Assembly (NCBI GenBank): GCA_964636705.1
Contig: CAZWUJ010000018.1
Span: 1 to 64,000, forward strand
Origin: VXRJ01 sp964636705
GTDB taxonomy: Bacteria > Acidobacteriota > Vicinamibacteria > Vicinamibacterales > UBA8438
DNA: 64,000 nt
Direction of reading: 5' to 3'
The notes beneath the pieces were generated by a model. That model was not told the origin of the DNA, did not search any database, and saw only the letters and a program-made list of their open reading frames with translations. The position numbers were made by a program, and so were the translations under genes. This document shows, in pieces, positions 25,329 through 34,003 of this stretch; the first letter of the stretch is position 1; each line of letters starts with the position of its first letter.

Positions 25329-26759
25329 TCAGAGTCCGAAGCCGAGCCGGTTGTCCCGCATCATGATGGGGTTCTTGCCCTCCATGACGAAGCGATCCGT
25401 AATCTGGGCAACGGACGCCGTCCGAGTCTGGCGCATCGCGATGCGGAACTCCGCGTGAATCAGGTCGATTACCTTGGTGACGCCGTCCTCTCCGAAGGCC
25501 CCGAGACCCCACACATAGGGGCGGCCGATCCCGACCGCGTCGGCGCCCAGCGCCACGGCCTTGAAGACGTCGGTGCCGCGACGGACGCCGCTGTCGATGA
25601 ACACCGGCACGCGGCCCCTGACCGCGGCGACCACCTCGGGTAACGAGTCGATCGTCGACCACATGCTGTTCACCGCCCGGCCGCCGTGATTGGATACGAA
25701 GATCCCGTCCGCGCCGTGCTCGATCGCCTGCTCGGCGCCCTCGGCCGTCATGATGCCCTTCAGGATGAGCTTCATGTCGCTGGCGTCCTTGAGGCGCTTG
25801 ACGTAGTCCCAGGTGTAGGGATAACGAGGGCCCTCCGGACCTTCCAGCCCGGCCCGCATCGGCCGCCGGTAGTCGGGGTGGTGCTGGTGGCAGTTCTGGC
25901 AGAGCACCGACTCGTAACCGTCGCCCGACAGGGTCCGCCGCTGCAACTCGCGGTTGCTGCCGCCCAGCAGATCGATGGTCCACACGAGGGCGGGACAGCC
26001 CGCGCCGGCCACGCGGTCGATGACCCGCTGGTTCACGTTCCAGTCCGGCACCGTGTAGATCTGGAACCAGTGCGGTTCGCCTCGGGCCTCGGCGATGTCG
26101 GCGTAGGACTGCGAGCTCTGATGCGACTGCATCTGCATGATGTCTCGCGCCCCCGCCGCCCGCGCGGCGCCGCTCTCACCCTGCGTGTGGTAGGCCTCGA
26201 GGCTCGCGACCGGACAGAGAAAGAGGGGTGAGGCCCACCGCCGGCCGTAGAGTTCGGCCGAGGTATCGAGTTCCGGCAGCGCCTCACCGCCCAGCCGCCG
26301 GGGGCGAAGCATCAGGCGCTGGAATCCTTCGCGGTTCGCCCGCCGCGTCTCGTAGTCGTCGACCCCCATGTGCAGGTAGTCCCAGTGCTGGGGCAGATTG
26401 TTGGCATGCGCGACCCGCTCGAAATCCCAGACATTGATCGCGTCGTCAGGCGACTCGACCATCTGTCCCGTCAATTGATCCTCCACGGCGTTCTGAGGAG
26501 GCAGGGCGGGTTCCTGCTGGGCGTTGAAACGAGGCTGTTCCAGCGAGGCAAGGATCTCGGTCCCGCACGCGCGGCACTGGAGCGCCGAGGATCCGGGCGC
26601 CGCGCCGAACTCCGCCTCGCGCGCCAGGGCGCGCTGCCAGCTCGCCGGCAGGCCGGACGCCGCGAGGCCCAGCAACGGGCTGGCCGCCAGGAACCTGAAG
26701 AACTGGCGACGACTCGTTTCTTGGTCGGGGGAAGGTGTAGCCGGGGTCCGTCCACTCAT
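25329..26759 (-). CDS. Tat-exported FMN-dependent alpha-hydroxy-acid dehydrogenase
   Basis: A 476-residue enzyme of the lactate dehydrogenase/glycolate oxidase family, oxidising an L-2-hydroxy acid. A twin-arginine signal (SRRQFFRFLAASPLLGLA) lies at residues ~16-33. The FMN barrel follows with MQMQSHQSSQSYADI, VWTIDLL and FVSNHGGR, the last containing the catalytic His and substrate-binding Arg. Unusual features are a CRAC Cys pair just after the signal and a C-Q-N-C-H stretch (codons at 25887-25901) within the barrel insert, a possible c-haem or metal site. ATG 26759 has a GGAGGAG ribosome binding site. Export suggests it feeds electrons to the respiratory chain from the periplasm. Confidence 0.85.
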   Translation of the reverse strand: MSGRTPATPSPDQETSRRQFFRFLAASPLLGLAASGLPASWQRALAREAEFGAAPGSSALQCRACGTEILASLEQPRFNAQQEPALPPQNAVEDQLTGQMVESPDDAINVWDFERVAHANNLPQHWDYLHMGVDDYETRRANREGFQRLMLRPRRLGGEALPELDTSAELYGRRWASPLFLCPVASLEAYHTQGESGAARAAGARDIMQMQSHQSSQSYADIAEARGEPHWFQIYTVPDWNVNQRVIDRVAGAGCPALVWTIDLLGGSNRELQRRTLSGDGYESVLCQNCHQHHPDYRRPMRAGLEGPEGPRYPYTWDYVKRLKDASDMKLILKGIMTAEGAEQAIEHGADGIFVSNHGGRAVNSMWSTIDSLPEVVAAVRGRVPVFIDSGVRRGTDVFKAVALGADAVGIGRPYVWGLGAFGEDGVTKVIDLIHAEFRIAMRQTRTASVAQITDRFVMEGKNPIMMRDNRLGFGL

Positions 26760-26779
26760 CTTCTGGTCTCCTCCGGGCT

Positions 26780-27436
26780 TCAACTCTCGTAGGACTTGAT
26801 CACGTCGAGTATGGCCTGTTCCTCTGCGGCCCAGGTCTGCTGAATCACTTGCAGGGCTCCGGTGGCGGTCGGCGCCTGCCGGGCGATCAGCCGGTTCTCC
26901 GGACGCAGCAGCCCCTGGTCCACCGCGTGGTCGAGGAACTTGAAGACGTGGTCGAAGTAGCCGTTGATGTTTGCGAAGACGCACGGCTTCTCGTGCATTT
27001 CCACCGGTATCTGCGCCCACGTGAGGGCTTCGAAGATCTCTTCCAGAGTCCCGTAGCCGCCGGGCAGGGCTATGCAGCCCTGGACGAGCGATTGCATCAG
27101 GTGCTTCCGCTCGTGCATCGTGTTGACCTCGACGATTCGGCTCAGACTCTCGTGGGCGAGTTCCTGGTAGGACAGTTGCCGCGGGATGACGCCGGTGACG
27201 AAGCCGCCCTCTTCGAGAACGGCGTTGGCCAGGACGCCCATCAGCCCTATCCCCGCCCCGCCGTACACGAGCCCGATGCCTTCGGCGGCCATCATGCGGC
27301 CCAGGGCGTCAGCCTCGTCGATGAACCGTTGCTCGCGGCCGAGGTTGCCGCCGAGGTAGACCAGGACTTGCCTCCCGGTGGGCGGTCCCGAAGCGTCGAC
27401 GTTCTCGTCGGCGGTCGGCTTCTTGATTTCGGACAT
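26780..27436 (-). CDS. LOG-family cytokinin riboside 5'-monophosphate phosphoribohydrolase (TIGR00730)
   Basis: A 218-residue Rossmann-fold protein of the LOG family, which cleaves the N-glycosidic bond of AMP or cytokinin nucleotides. The signature PGGYGTLEEIFEALTWAQ, with the preceding nucleotide-binding YGGAGIGLMG and MHERKH (Arg-Lys), is intact. Start ATG 27436 gives the usual family length; the extra upstream frame is not needed. It ends 20 bp before the FMN dehydrogenase start, so the two are probably co-transcribed. Confidence 0.85.
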   Translation of the reverse strand: MSEIKKPTADENVDASGPPTGRQVLVYLGGNLGREQRFIDEADALGRMMAAEGIGLVYGGAGIGLMGVLANAVLEEGGFVTGVIPRQLSYQELAHESLSRIVEVNTMHERKHLMQSLVQGCIALPGGYGTLEEIFEALTWAQIPVEMHEKPCVFANINGYFDHVFKFLDHAVDQGLLRPENRLIARQAPTATGALQVIQQTWAAEEQAILDVIKSYES

Positions 27437-27612
27437 CGTGCGGGCGCGCGGGCACGTGTGGTGCGTGCACATTGTACAGGGGGATTGGCCCGACACGGCC
27501 CCAGGGGTTTCGGAAGCATGAACGGAGCGTTGACGGGCGGGCGGGAGCATCGATCCCGGGGATGCTGTACAAATGACGGACCCGGGGCGTGTGCCGGGAG
27601 GGGATCGCGCTG

Positions 27613-29349
27613 ATGACCGCAACCGCTGACCACGCGAGGGAGGTTCGCTACGAACCGGAGGAGCAGCCGCCTCCGGCGCTTGCCCTCGGGCTCGGTTTTC
27701 AGTTCGCCATGCTGACGGTCGCCGGCATCGTGCTGACCCCGGCCATCGTGGTGCGGGCGGCGGACGCCGGAGAGAATTTCCTGTCGTGGGCGGCGTTCGC
27801 GGCGCTCGCCATCAGCGGCATCACGACCATACTCCAGGCGGTCCGGGTTGGACGGGTCGGCTCCGGCCACGTGTTGTTGATGGGGACGTCGGCCGCGTTC
27901 ATCGCCGTCTGCGTCACCGCCCTCAGCGAGGGCGGCCCCGGTCTGCTCGCGACGCTTGTCACCGTCTCGGCGCTCTTCCAGTTCGCACTGTCGGCAAAGC
28001 TGTCGCTGCTTCGCCGGGTCCTTACGCCAACTGTGTGCGGCACCGTGATCATGCTGATCCCGGTGACCCTGATGCCGATCATGTTCGGCATGCTGACCGA
28101 CGTGCCGGAGGGGTCGCCGGCCGCCGCGGCTCCGGTCAGCGTCATCGTGACCCTCGTGATGACGGTGGCGGTGACGCTTCGCGCGGCTGGTTATTGGCGC
28201 CTCTGGGCTCCCGTCATCGGCATCGCCGCAGGCTGCGCTGCGGCTGCCGGGTACGGTTTGTACGACACGCGGCTCGTGGCCGAGGCGGGCTGGGTCGGCC
28301 TCCCGGCGGGCGCCTGGCCTGGATTCGATGTCAATTTCGGTGTCGCGTTCTGGTCGCTCCTGCCGGCGTTCGTGTTCGTGACCCTGATCGGCGCCATCGA
28401 GACGATCGGCGACAGCGTCGCCATCCAGCGCGTCTCGTACCGGAAGTCGCGGGCGACCGACTTCCGCGTCGTTCAGGGCGCGGTAGCCGCCGATGGCGTC
28501 GGGAACCTGCTCTCGGGCCTCGCCGCAACGGTGCCGAACACGACCTATTCGTCGAGCGTATCGGTCACCGACATCACCGGCGTGGCGTCACGGGCGGTCG
28601 GGGTGGCGATCGGCGCCGCCTTCCTCGTGCTGGCGTTCCTGCCGAAATTCATGGCGCTGATCCTCGCGATTCCGAGCCCTGTGGTCGGCGCCTACACCAT
28701 CGTGTTGATGAGCGCCCTGTTCGTGCTCGGCATGCGCGTGGTCGTCGAGGACGGCGTGGACTACCGCAAGGGCGTCGTCGCGGGCGTCGGATTCTGGGTC
28801 GGACTCGGCTTCCAGAACGAGTTGCTCTTCGCCGATGCCCTTGGGGCCTGGAGCGGGCTGCTGGGCAACGGCATGACGTCGGGCGGTCTGGCGGCCATCG
28901 TGTTGACGCTGTTCCTGGAGTATTCGAGGCCCCGTCCACGACGGTTGCGGGCGGGCCTGAACGCGGACGCCTATCCGAAGATCGACAAGTTCCTCACCGA
29001 GTTCGCGGCCGGCCGCGGCTGGGGAGAGGAGATGACCGACCGACTCCGCGCGGTCGGCGAGGAGACTCTGCTGACTCTCATCCGGCCCGGTCGGGAAGGG
29101 GAGGCAGCGGTGGAGCGGCGACTGCAGATCACCGCCCGCAACGACGGGCGCGCCGCCGAACTGGAGTTCATCGCGGCGACCGACGAGTCGAATATCGAGG
29201 ATCGCATCGCGGTGCTGGGGGACCGAGTCAGCGGCGCCCGGGCGGAAGAGGAGGTCTCGCTCCGACTGCTCCGGCACCTCGCATCGTCGGTTCGCCACCA
29301 GCAGTATCACGAGACGGACGTCGTGACGGTCCGCGTGGAGGCATCCTAG
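27613..29349 (+). CDS. xanthine/uracil-type nucleobase permease with C-terminal extension
   Basis: A 578-residue NCS2-family symporter with about 12-14 membrane segments in residues ~20-430 (LALGLGFQFAMLTVAG, PTVCGTVIMLIPVTLMP and others). The conserved FVTLIGAIETIGDSVAIQRV and LSGLAATVPNTTYSSSVS regions match NCS2 substrate-binding helices. After the last helix a ~140-residue hydrophilic domain follows (from ADAYPKIDKFLTEFAA), with ERRLQITARND and SLRLLRHLASSV, whose arrangement resembles a degenerate GHKL/anti-sigma-like ATPase fold. The start ATG 27613 was chosen because upstream codons lack family resemblance. It is followed by a DUF3311-like gene 6 bp away. Confidence 0.8.
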   Translation: MTATADHAREVRYEPEEQPPPALALGLGFQFAMLTVAGIVLTPAIVVRAADAGENFLSWAAFAALAISGITTILQAVRVGRVGSGHVLLMGTSAAFIAVCVTALSEGGPGLLATLVTVSALFQFALSAKLSLLRRVLTPTVCGTVIMLIPVTLMPIMFGMLTDVPEGSPAAAAPVSVIVTLVMTVAVTLRAAGYWRLWAPVIGIAAGCAAAAGYGLYDTRLVAEAGWVGLPAGAWPGFDVNFGVAFWSLLPAFVFVTLIGAIETIGDSVAIQRVSYRKSRATDFRVVQGAVAADGVGNLLSGLAATVPNTTYSSSVSVTDITGVASRAVGVAIGAAFLVLAFLPKFMALILAIPSPVVGAYTIVLMSALFVLGMRVVVEDGVDYRKGVVAGVGFWVGLGFQNELLFADALGAWSGLLGNGMTSGGLAAIVLTLFLEYSRPRPRRLRAGLNADAYPKIDKFLTEFAAGRGWGEEMTDRLRAVGEETLLTLIRPGREGEAAVERRLQITARNDGRAAELEFIAATDESNIEDRIAVLGDRVSGARAEEEVSLRLLRHLASSVRHQQYHETDVVTVRVEAS

Positions 29350-29355
29350 GGCGCC

Positions 29356-29589
29356 ATGCCGATTCGCGTGTCCCCGCGTTCGCACCTGGTTCCCCGGACG
29401 CGCGATGGCTGGGTCGCGACCGCCGCCTTCCTCGCGGTCTTCCTTCTCGCCCTGCCGCCGGTTACCCACACGCTGCTGAACCGCGCCGAACCGTGGATCT
29501 TCGGCGCGCCCTTCCTGTATGCCGCGCTCCTCGTGGTCTACGTCGCGCTGATCGGCATCCTGATCTGGGTGTGGCGGCGGCAGGTGTAG
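29356..29589 (+). CDS. small two-helix membrane protein (DUF3311-like)
   Basis: A 77-residue protein with two hydrophobic segments (GWVATAAFLAVFLLALPPV and FLYAALLVVYVALIGILIW). Such DUF3311-like proteins usually precede a sodium:solute symporter, as here, and may be its auxiliary subunit. The family call is from context and topology. Confidence 0.7.
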   Translation: MPIRVSPRSHLVPRTRDGWVATAAFLAVFLLALPPVTHTLLNRAEPWIFGAPFLYAALLVVYVALIGILIWVWRRQV

Positions 29590-29647
29590 CAGCCATGGGC
29601 ATGCCCTCCACGTCGTGGCGCAGCCGGTCCGGCAGGAGAAGCGCCTG

Positions 29648-31156
29648 ATGGAAGCCTGGGAAGTCGCGACCACCCTGATCGCCGCCTACCTCGGCTTCAC
29701 GCTGCTCCTTGGGGTGCTTGCGAACCGGCGCCTGACCGTCGACATGGAGGACTTCATGCTCTACGGCCGGAAGGCCGGCTTCATCGTCCTCTACCTGACC
29801 ATCGTCGCGACGTTCCATTCGGCCTTCGCGTTCCTCGGTTCGGGCGGCTTCTTCTATACCCACGGCATCGGCTTCTGGGCGGCGGGGGCGTGGACGGTGC
29901 TGGCCGGCGCCATCACCTATGTCCTCGGCACGCGTATCTGGGCGCTGGGCAAGGCGTTCGGTTACATCACGCCGGCCGACCTGATGGCGGACTTCTACGA
30001 ATCGGAAGCGGTGCGGGTCACCGTCGCGCTCGTGTCGGTCGTCTTCACCATCCTGTACATCCAGGTTCAGGCGCAGGGGCTCGGCTACATCATCAACGTC
30101 GCCACGGACGGACGCGTCTCGTTCGAGATCGGGACGTTGCTGCTGTTGATCGTGGCCGCCTTCTACCTGATCGCGGGCGGACTGCGGGCGGTCTACTGGA
30201 CCGACGTGCTGCAGGGCATCTGGATGTACGCCGCCGTCTGGATTGGCGCCCTGGTACTCGCCTACGAACTGTTCGGCGGACCGCTCCAGCTCTGGCGGGA
30301 AGTCGCGGCGCAGCGTCCGGATCTGCTCACGCTGCCCGGGCCCAACGGTTTCTTCACGCCCGGCATGTGGATCGGGATGATCGTCACCCTGTCGTTCGGA
30401 ATCATCCTGCAGCCCCACATGCTGATTCGGTACTACACCGCGGTCGACGCAAAGACGCTGAAGGCGCTCGGAGCGACAACACCGATCTGCCTGATGACGC
30501 TCTACATTCCGGCGGCGCTCGTCGGTCTCGGCGGCGCGGTGGCGATGCCGGATCTCGACATCCCCGACCGGATCTTTCCGGAGCTGCTCTTCGCGCACGT
30601 CTCGCCGTGGCTGACCGGGGCGATCCTGGCCGGCGCCACCGCCGCCGCGATGTCGACGCTCGACTCCATACTTCACTCGAACATGACGGTCCTCACGCAC
30701 GACGTCTACCGGCGATACGTCCGGCCCGGCGCGAGCCAGGCGCACTACCTGTGGGTGGGACGGACATTCGTCGTGCTGCTTCTCGCCGTCGGCTACGCTC
30801 TCACCGTCAGCACCTTCGACTTCCTGGTCGTCCTCATCACCCTGTCGGGTTCGGGGGCCCTGCAGTTGCTGCCGGGCGTCGTGGGAGTCTGCTTCCCCAC
30901 CCGCCGGACACTCACCCGCGCGGGCGTCGTCGCGGGAATCGCGGCCGGCCTGGCCACGCTGTACGTGACGCTGGTGGTTGCGCCGCATCCGGCGGGGATG
31001 CACGGCGCCATCTGGGCTCTGCTGGCGAACACGGGCACGGCGCTGCTGGTGTCGGCATTCACCCCGGCGCCGTCCGCCGGCACCATCGAACGCGTCCACG
31101 GCGAGCTGGAAGCGTTCGTCTACGGCGGCGCCGAGCCGGGCGGGCGGTCGACCTGA
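29648..31156 (+). CDS. sodium:solute symporter (SSS family)
   Basis: A 502-residue SSS transporter with about 13 membrane helices, importing a small organic solute with Na+. Family patterns include a FAFLGSGGFFYTHGIGFWAA helix early, GGLRAVYWTDVLQGI in the middle and ATAAAMSTLDSILHS, the conserved A-x-x-S-T-x-[DS] Na+-binding helix 8. Start ATG 29648 follows an AGGAGAAG ribosome binding site. Its stop overlaps the start of the D-amino-acid-oxidase-like gene (TGATG), so the imported solute may be that enzyme's substrate or product, which is inference. Confidence 0.88.
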   Translation: MEAWEVATTLIAAYLGFTLLLGVLANRRLTVDMEDFMLYGRKAGFIVLYLTIVATFHSAFAFLGSGGFFYTHGIGFWAAGAWTVLAGAITYVLGTRIWALGKAFGYITPADLMADFYESEAVRVTVALVSVVFTILYIQVQAQGLGYIINVATDGRVSFEIGTLLLLIVAAFYLIAGGLRAVYWTDVLQGIWMYAAVWIGALVLAYELFGGPLQLWREVAAQRPDLLTLPGPNGFFTPGMWIGMIVTLSFGIILQPHMLIRYYTAVDAKTLKALGATTPICLMTLYIPAALVGLGGAVAMPDLDIPDRIFPELLFAHVSPWLTGAILAGATAAAMSTLDSILHSNMTVLTHDVYRRYVRPGASQAHYLWVGRTFVVLLLAVGYALTVSTFDFLVVLITLSGSGALQLLPGVVGVCFPTRRTLTRAGVVAGIAAGLATLYVTLVVAPHPAGMHGAIWALLANTGTALLVSAFTPAPSAGTIERVHGELEAFVYGGAEPGGRST

Positions 31157-32289
31157 TGCCGCGCGCGGTAACCCGCCGGACAGCGCTGCGGTGGGGCGGC
31201 CAGGCCGCGCTGGGCGCGGTTGCCGCCTCGGCTTGTGGACTCCGCCTGCCCGGGCCGAGACCGGGGGCCGGCGCGGCCGGTCTCGTGCCGGTCGACGTCG
31301 CGTGGGATCGCATCATCCGGCGCGTCGTCGGGCTTCGGCCCTACCGGCCGGCCGGCTTCCGGCTGGAAACCGTCCGGATGGGTGACAAGCTGATCGTTCA
31401 CAACTACGGGCACGGCGGCGGCGGTATCTCGCTTTCCTGGGGAACCGCCGAACTTGCGGCGCGCGAGGCCGAGATGGGGGTCGCCGGGGGAGAGCGCCGG
31501 GCCGCCGTGCTCGGCTGCGGCGTAGTGGGGCTCGCTACCGCGCGCCTGCTGCAGCTCCGAGGCTGGGCGGTGACGATCTACGCGCGGGACCTCCCGCCGC
31601 GTACGACATCCAACGTGGCCGGGGGGCAGTGGACGCCGGCGTCGGTATTCGACCGCGACGAGGCGACGCCCGCGTTCGTGTCGCAGTTCGTCGATGCCAG
31701 CCGAATTGCCTTCCGCTACTTCCAGGACTTCGTCGGCGCGGGATACGGCGTCCGCTGGATCGACAATTACTACCTGTCGGACGAGCCACGCGAGAGCCGG
31801 CTGTTCGACCTCCTGCCCGACGTCTTCGCGAGCGCGGTCCAGCTTGGGCCGGGCCAGCATCCATTCCCGGCGGCCTACGCGCAGCGCGTCCGGACGATGC
31901 TCATCGAGCCCGCGATCTACCTGAACGCCCTGTTGCGCGACGTGCATATCGCCGGCGGCAAGGTCGTCGTGGGCGAGCTGCGTGATCGCCCGGCGGTGGC
32001 GGGGCTGCCGGAGCGGGTCGTGATCAACTGCACCGGACTCGGGGCCGCCACGCTCTTCGACGACAACCGGCTCGTGCCGGCAAAGGGGCAGTTGACGATC
32101 CTGTTTCCGCAGCCGGAGGTCGACTACATCGTGATTCGGAGCGGGCTGTACATGTTTCCGCGCGCGGACGGCATTCTTCTGGGTGGGACGTTCGAGCGCG
32201 GAAACAGCAGTCTGGACGTTGACGCGGAAGCCGAACGGCGGATCGTCGAGGGGCATCGCGGGTTGTTCGGGAGCATGCGCGCGCAATAG
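31156..32289 (+). CDS. circularly permuted D-amino-acid-oxidase-like FAD oxidoreductase
   Basis: A 377-residue FAD protein with an N-terminal Tat/lipoprotein-like leader (TRRTALRWGG, then ASAC). The DAO family's C-terminal motifs come first: VGLRPYRP at residues ~58-65 and HNYGHGGGGISLSWG at ~82-96. Only then follows the Rossmann FAD-binding start AVLGCGVVGLATARLL (~117-132), TSNVAGGQW and VINCTGLGA, ending with LYMFPRADGILLGGTFERGN. In usual DAO proteins the Rossmann motif is N-terminal and HNYGHGG C-terminal, so the halves are swapped while every motif is kept. It likely oxidises a D-amino acid, or a related amine, outside the cytoplasm. It overlaps the symporter stop. Confidence 0.8.
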   Translation: MPRAVTRRTALRWGGQAALGAVAASACGLRLPGPRPGAGAAGLVPVDVAWDRIIRRVVGLRPYRPAGFRLETVRMGDKLIVHNYGHGGGGISLSWGTAELAAREAEMGVAGGERRAAVLGCGVVGLATARLLQLRGWAVTIYARDLPPRTTSNVAGGQWTPASVFDRDEATPAFVSQFVDASRIAFRYFQDFVGAGYGVRWIDNYYLSDEPRESRLFDLLPDVFASAVQLGPGQHPFPAAYAQRVRTMLIEPAIYLNALLRDVHIAGGKVVVGELRDRPAVAGLPERVVINCTGLGAATLFDDNRLVPAKGQLTILFPQPEVDYIVIRSGLYMFPRADGILLGGTFERGNSSLDVDAEAERRIVEGHRGLFGSMRAQ

Positions 32290-32303
32290 ACGGGGACACG
32301 AGA

Positions 32304-33191
32304 ATGGACGCTCACAAGACCGGTTACTTTACGGAAGAGAACTCGGCCGAGATAGTCGCGGGTCGAAACGGAAATGCCCGCGACCCCCGCCTGAGAGCGG
32401 TCATGGAGGTGCTGATCCGCAAGCTGCACGAGGCGGTCAAGGAGATAGAGCCGACCCGGGAAGAATGGATGGAGGCAATCCGATTCCTCACCCGCACCGG
32501 ACATATGTGCAACGACTGGCGACAGGAGTTCATCCTGCTGAGCGATGTGCTGGGCGTGTCGATGTTGGTGGATGCCGTCAATTCCCGCCGCCCCGGCGGG
32601 GCGTCGGAGAATACGGTGCTGGGGCCGTTTCACGTGACCGGCGCGCCAGTCTATCCGATGGGGGTGAATATCTGCCTCGACGGGAAAGGCGAGGATCTGC
32701 TGGTCAAGGGCCGGGTAACCGACACCGGCGGAGCGCCGCTCGAAGGCGTCCGGATCGATGTCTGGCAGGCAAACGACGAGGGGTTCTACGACGTTCAGCA
32801 AGAGGGCATCCAGCCCGATTTCAATCTGCGTGGGGTGTTCACGACGGGACCGGACGGCGCCTACTGGTTCCGCGCCGTGCGGCCGACGCACTACGCGATC
32901 CCGGCGGACGGGCCCGTGGGCGAGCTCCTGGAGCGGCTCGGCCGGCACCCGTTCCGACCTGCGCACTTGCATTTCATGTTGTCCAAGGACGGATGCGAGA
33001 CCGTGACCTCCCATGTCTTCGATCCCGATGATCCCTACCTGCATTCCGATGCGGTCTTCGGCGTCAAGGAGAGTCTTGTCGGAACGTTCGAACGGGTGGA
33101 GGACGAGACCCGGATCGAACAGGCAGGATTCGAAGGCGAGTTCTACTGGGAAATGGAATTCGACTGGATCATGGCGCTGGCCGTAGACTAG
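32304..33191 (+). CDS. intradiol ring-cleavage dioxygenase (hydroxyquinol/catechol 1,2-type)
   Basis: A 295-residue non-haem Fe(III) dioxygenase that opens aromatic diols or triols between the hydroxyls. An N-terminal helical dimerisation segment includes FLTRTGHMCNDWRQEFILLS. The family signature starting LLVKGRVTDTGGAPLEGVRI follows, with IDVWQANDEGFYD (first Tyr ligand), YWFRAVRPTHYAIP (second Tyr) and RPAHLHFML (two His). The pattern fits hydroxyquinol 1,2-dioxygenases best. It lies 14 bp after the oxidase gene, possibly on the same message, yet functionally belongs with the aromatic cluster to its right. Confidence 0.87.
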   Translation: MDAHKTGYFTEENSAEIVAGRNGNARDPRLRAVMEVLIRKLHEAVKEIEPTREEWMEAIRFLTRTGHMCNDWRQEFILLSDVLGVSMLVDAVNSRRPGGASENTVLGPFHVTGAPVYPMGVNICLDGKGEDLLVKGRVTDTGGAPLEGVRIDVWQANDEGFYDVQQEGIQPDFNLRGVFTTGPDGAYWFRAVRPTHYAIPADGPVGELLERLGRHPFRPAHLHFMLSKDGCETVTSHVFDPDDPYLHSDAVFGVKESLVGTFERVEDETRIEQAGFEGEFYWEMEFDWIMALAVD

Positions 33192-33230
33192 GGAGGCGGA
33201 TCCGGGGCGCGCGCGATTGACGCCGCCGTC

Positions 33231-33270
33231 TCCATTTTGTGCACAATCATGCGAAGACTGCTAAAATGGA
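33231..33270 (+). promoter_or_regulatory. nested palindromes upstream of the GntR regulator
   Basis: An 8-bp inverted repeat (TCCATTTT at 33231-33238, AAAATGGA at 33263-33270) encloses a perfect 10-bp palindrome TTGTGCACAA at 33237-33246. The inner palindrome has the GT-N2-AC spacing seen in many FCD-type GntR operators. Position just before the regulator start suggests autoregulation of the cluster. Confidence 0.55.
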
Positions 33271-33277
33271 GTGGCCA

Positions 33278-34003
33278 ATGCCCACAGGTGCGGCGCAGCT
33301 CGAGTCGTTGAGTCCCGCTGGTCCAACAAGGTCGCAGCATGCCTATCGACAGCTCAGACGCGAAGTGTTGCTTGGCAGCCTTAAGCCCGGTGAGAAGCTG
33401 AAGGTCGAGGATCTTCAGCGGACCTTCTCGTTGTCGAACACACCCTTGCGGGAAGCGCTCCATCGTCTCGCTGCCGAAGGACTCGTTACGGCCGATGGCC
33501 GCCGCGGGTTTCGCGTTGGGCCTATTTCGCTGGAGGACTTCCGCGATCTGACCGATTTCAGACTGCTCGTCGAGAGCGAGGCGCTGCGCGCCGCCATGGC
33601 GAAGGGCGGCGACGACTGGGAGGGCGAGATCGTGGCCGCAGCCCATCGTCTCGAGGTCGTCGAGCAGCGCGATCACGGGAATCACCCACGGCTCCGGTCG
33701 GAGGACTGGACCGAACGTCACAAGGCGTTTCACAGGGCGTTGATCGTCGCCTGCGGCTCGGCGCGCCTGCTCGCAACCTGGTCCGACCTGTTCGATCAGG
33801 CGGAGCGCTACCGGCGTTTGTCGGGTCGCCTGCGCACGAAGCCGCGCGACGCGCGCGCTGAGCATCGCCGTCTCGCCAGGCTGGCGCTGGCGCGAGACGC
33901 CGAGGCGGCCGTCAACGCGATGCGCGACCACATAGGCCGCACCGCGAGCAACGTTGCCGGCATTCTGGGCAAGGGCGGAGGCGGCGCGAATGGAGACGGG
34001 TGA
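33278..34003 (+). CDS. GntR-family transcriptional regulator (FCD/FadR subfamily)
   Basis: A 241-residue regulator with an N-terminal GntR winged helix (HAYRQLRREVLLGSLKPGE, then SNTPLREALHRLAAEGLV) and a C-terminal helical FCD ligand-binding domain (FRLLVESEALRAAM, WTERHKAFHRALIVACGS, EHRRLARLALARDAE). The FCD metal-binding positions (Asp/His in DFR, HKAFH, EHRRL) are present in form. ATG 33278 is preferred because GGAG lies six bases upstream; GTG 33239 would place the start inside the operator. It heads the aromatic catabolic cluster and probably represses it until an aromatic acid ligand binds. Confidence 0.88.
   Translation: MPTGAAQLESLSPAGPTRSQHAYRQLRREVLLGSLKPGEKLKVEDLQRTFSLSNTPLREALHRLAAEGLVTADGRRGFRVGPISLEDFRDLTDFRLLVESEALRAAMAKGGDDWEGEIVAAAHRLEVVEQRDHGNHPRLRSEDWTERHKAFHRALIVACGSARLLATWSDLFDQAERYRRLSGRLRTKPRDARAEHRRLARLALARDAEAAVNAMRDHIGRTASNVAGILGKGGGGANGDG

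Noticed and set aside
27437..27612. Purine riboswitch ahead of the nucleobase permease
   Set aside because: No conserved aptamer core or convincing stem arrangement could be identified in the leader.
29462..31099. 545-codon minus-strand frame opposite the sodium symporter
   Set aside because: Highly charged Arg/Asp/Gln-rich composition typical of the antisense of a membrane protein gene; no motifs.
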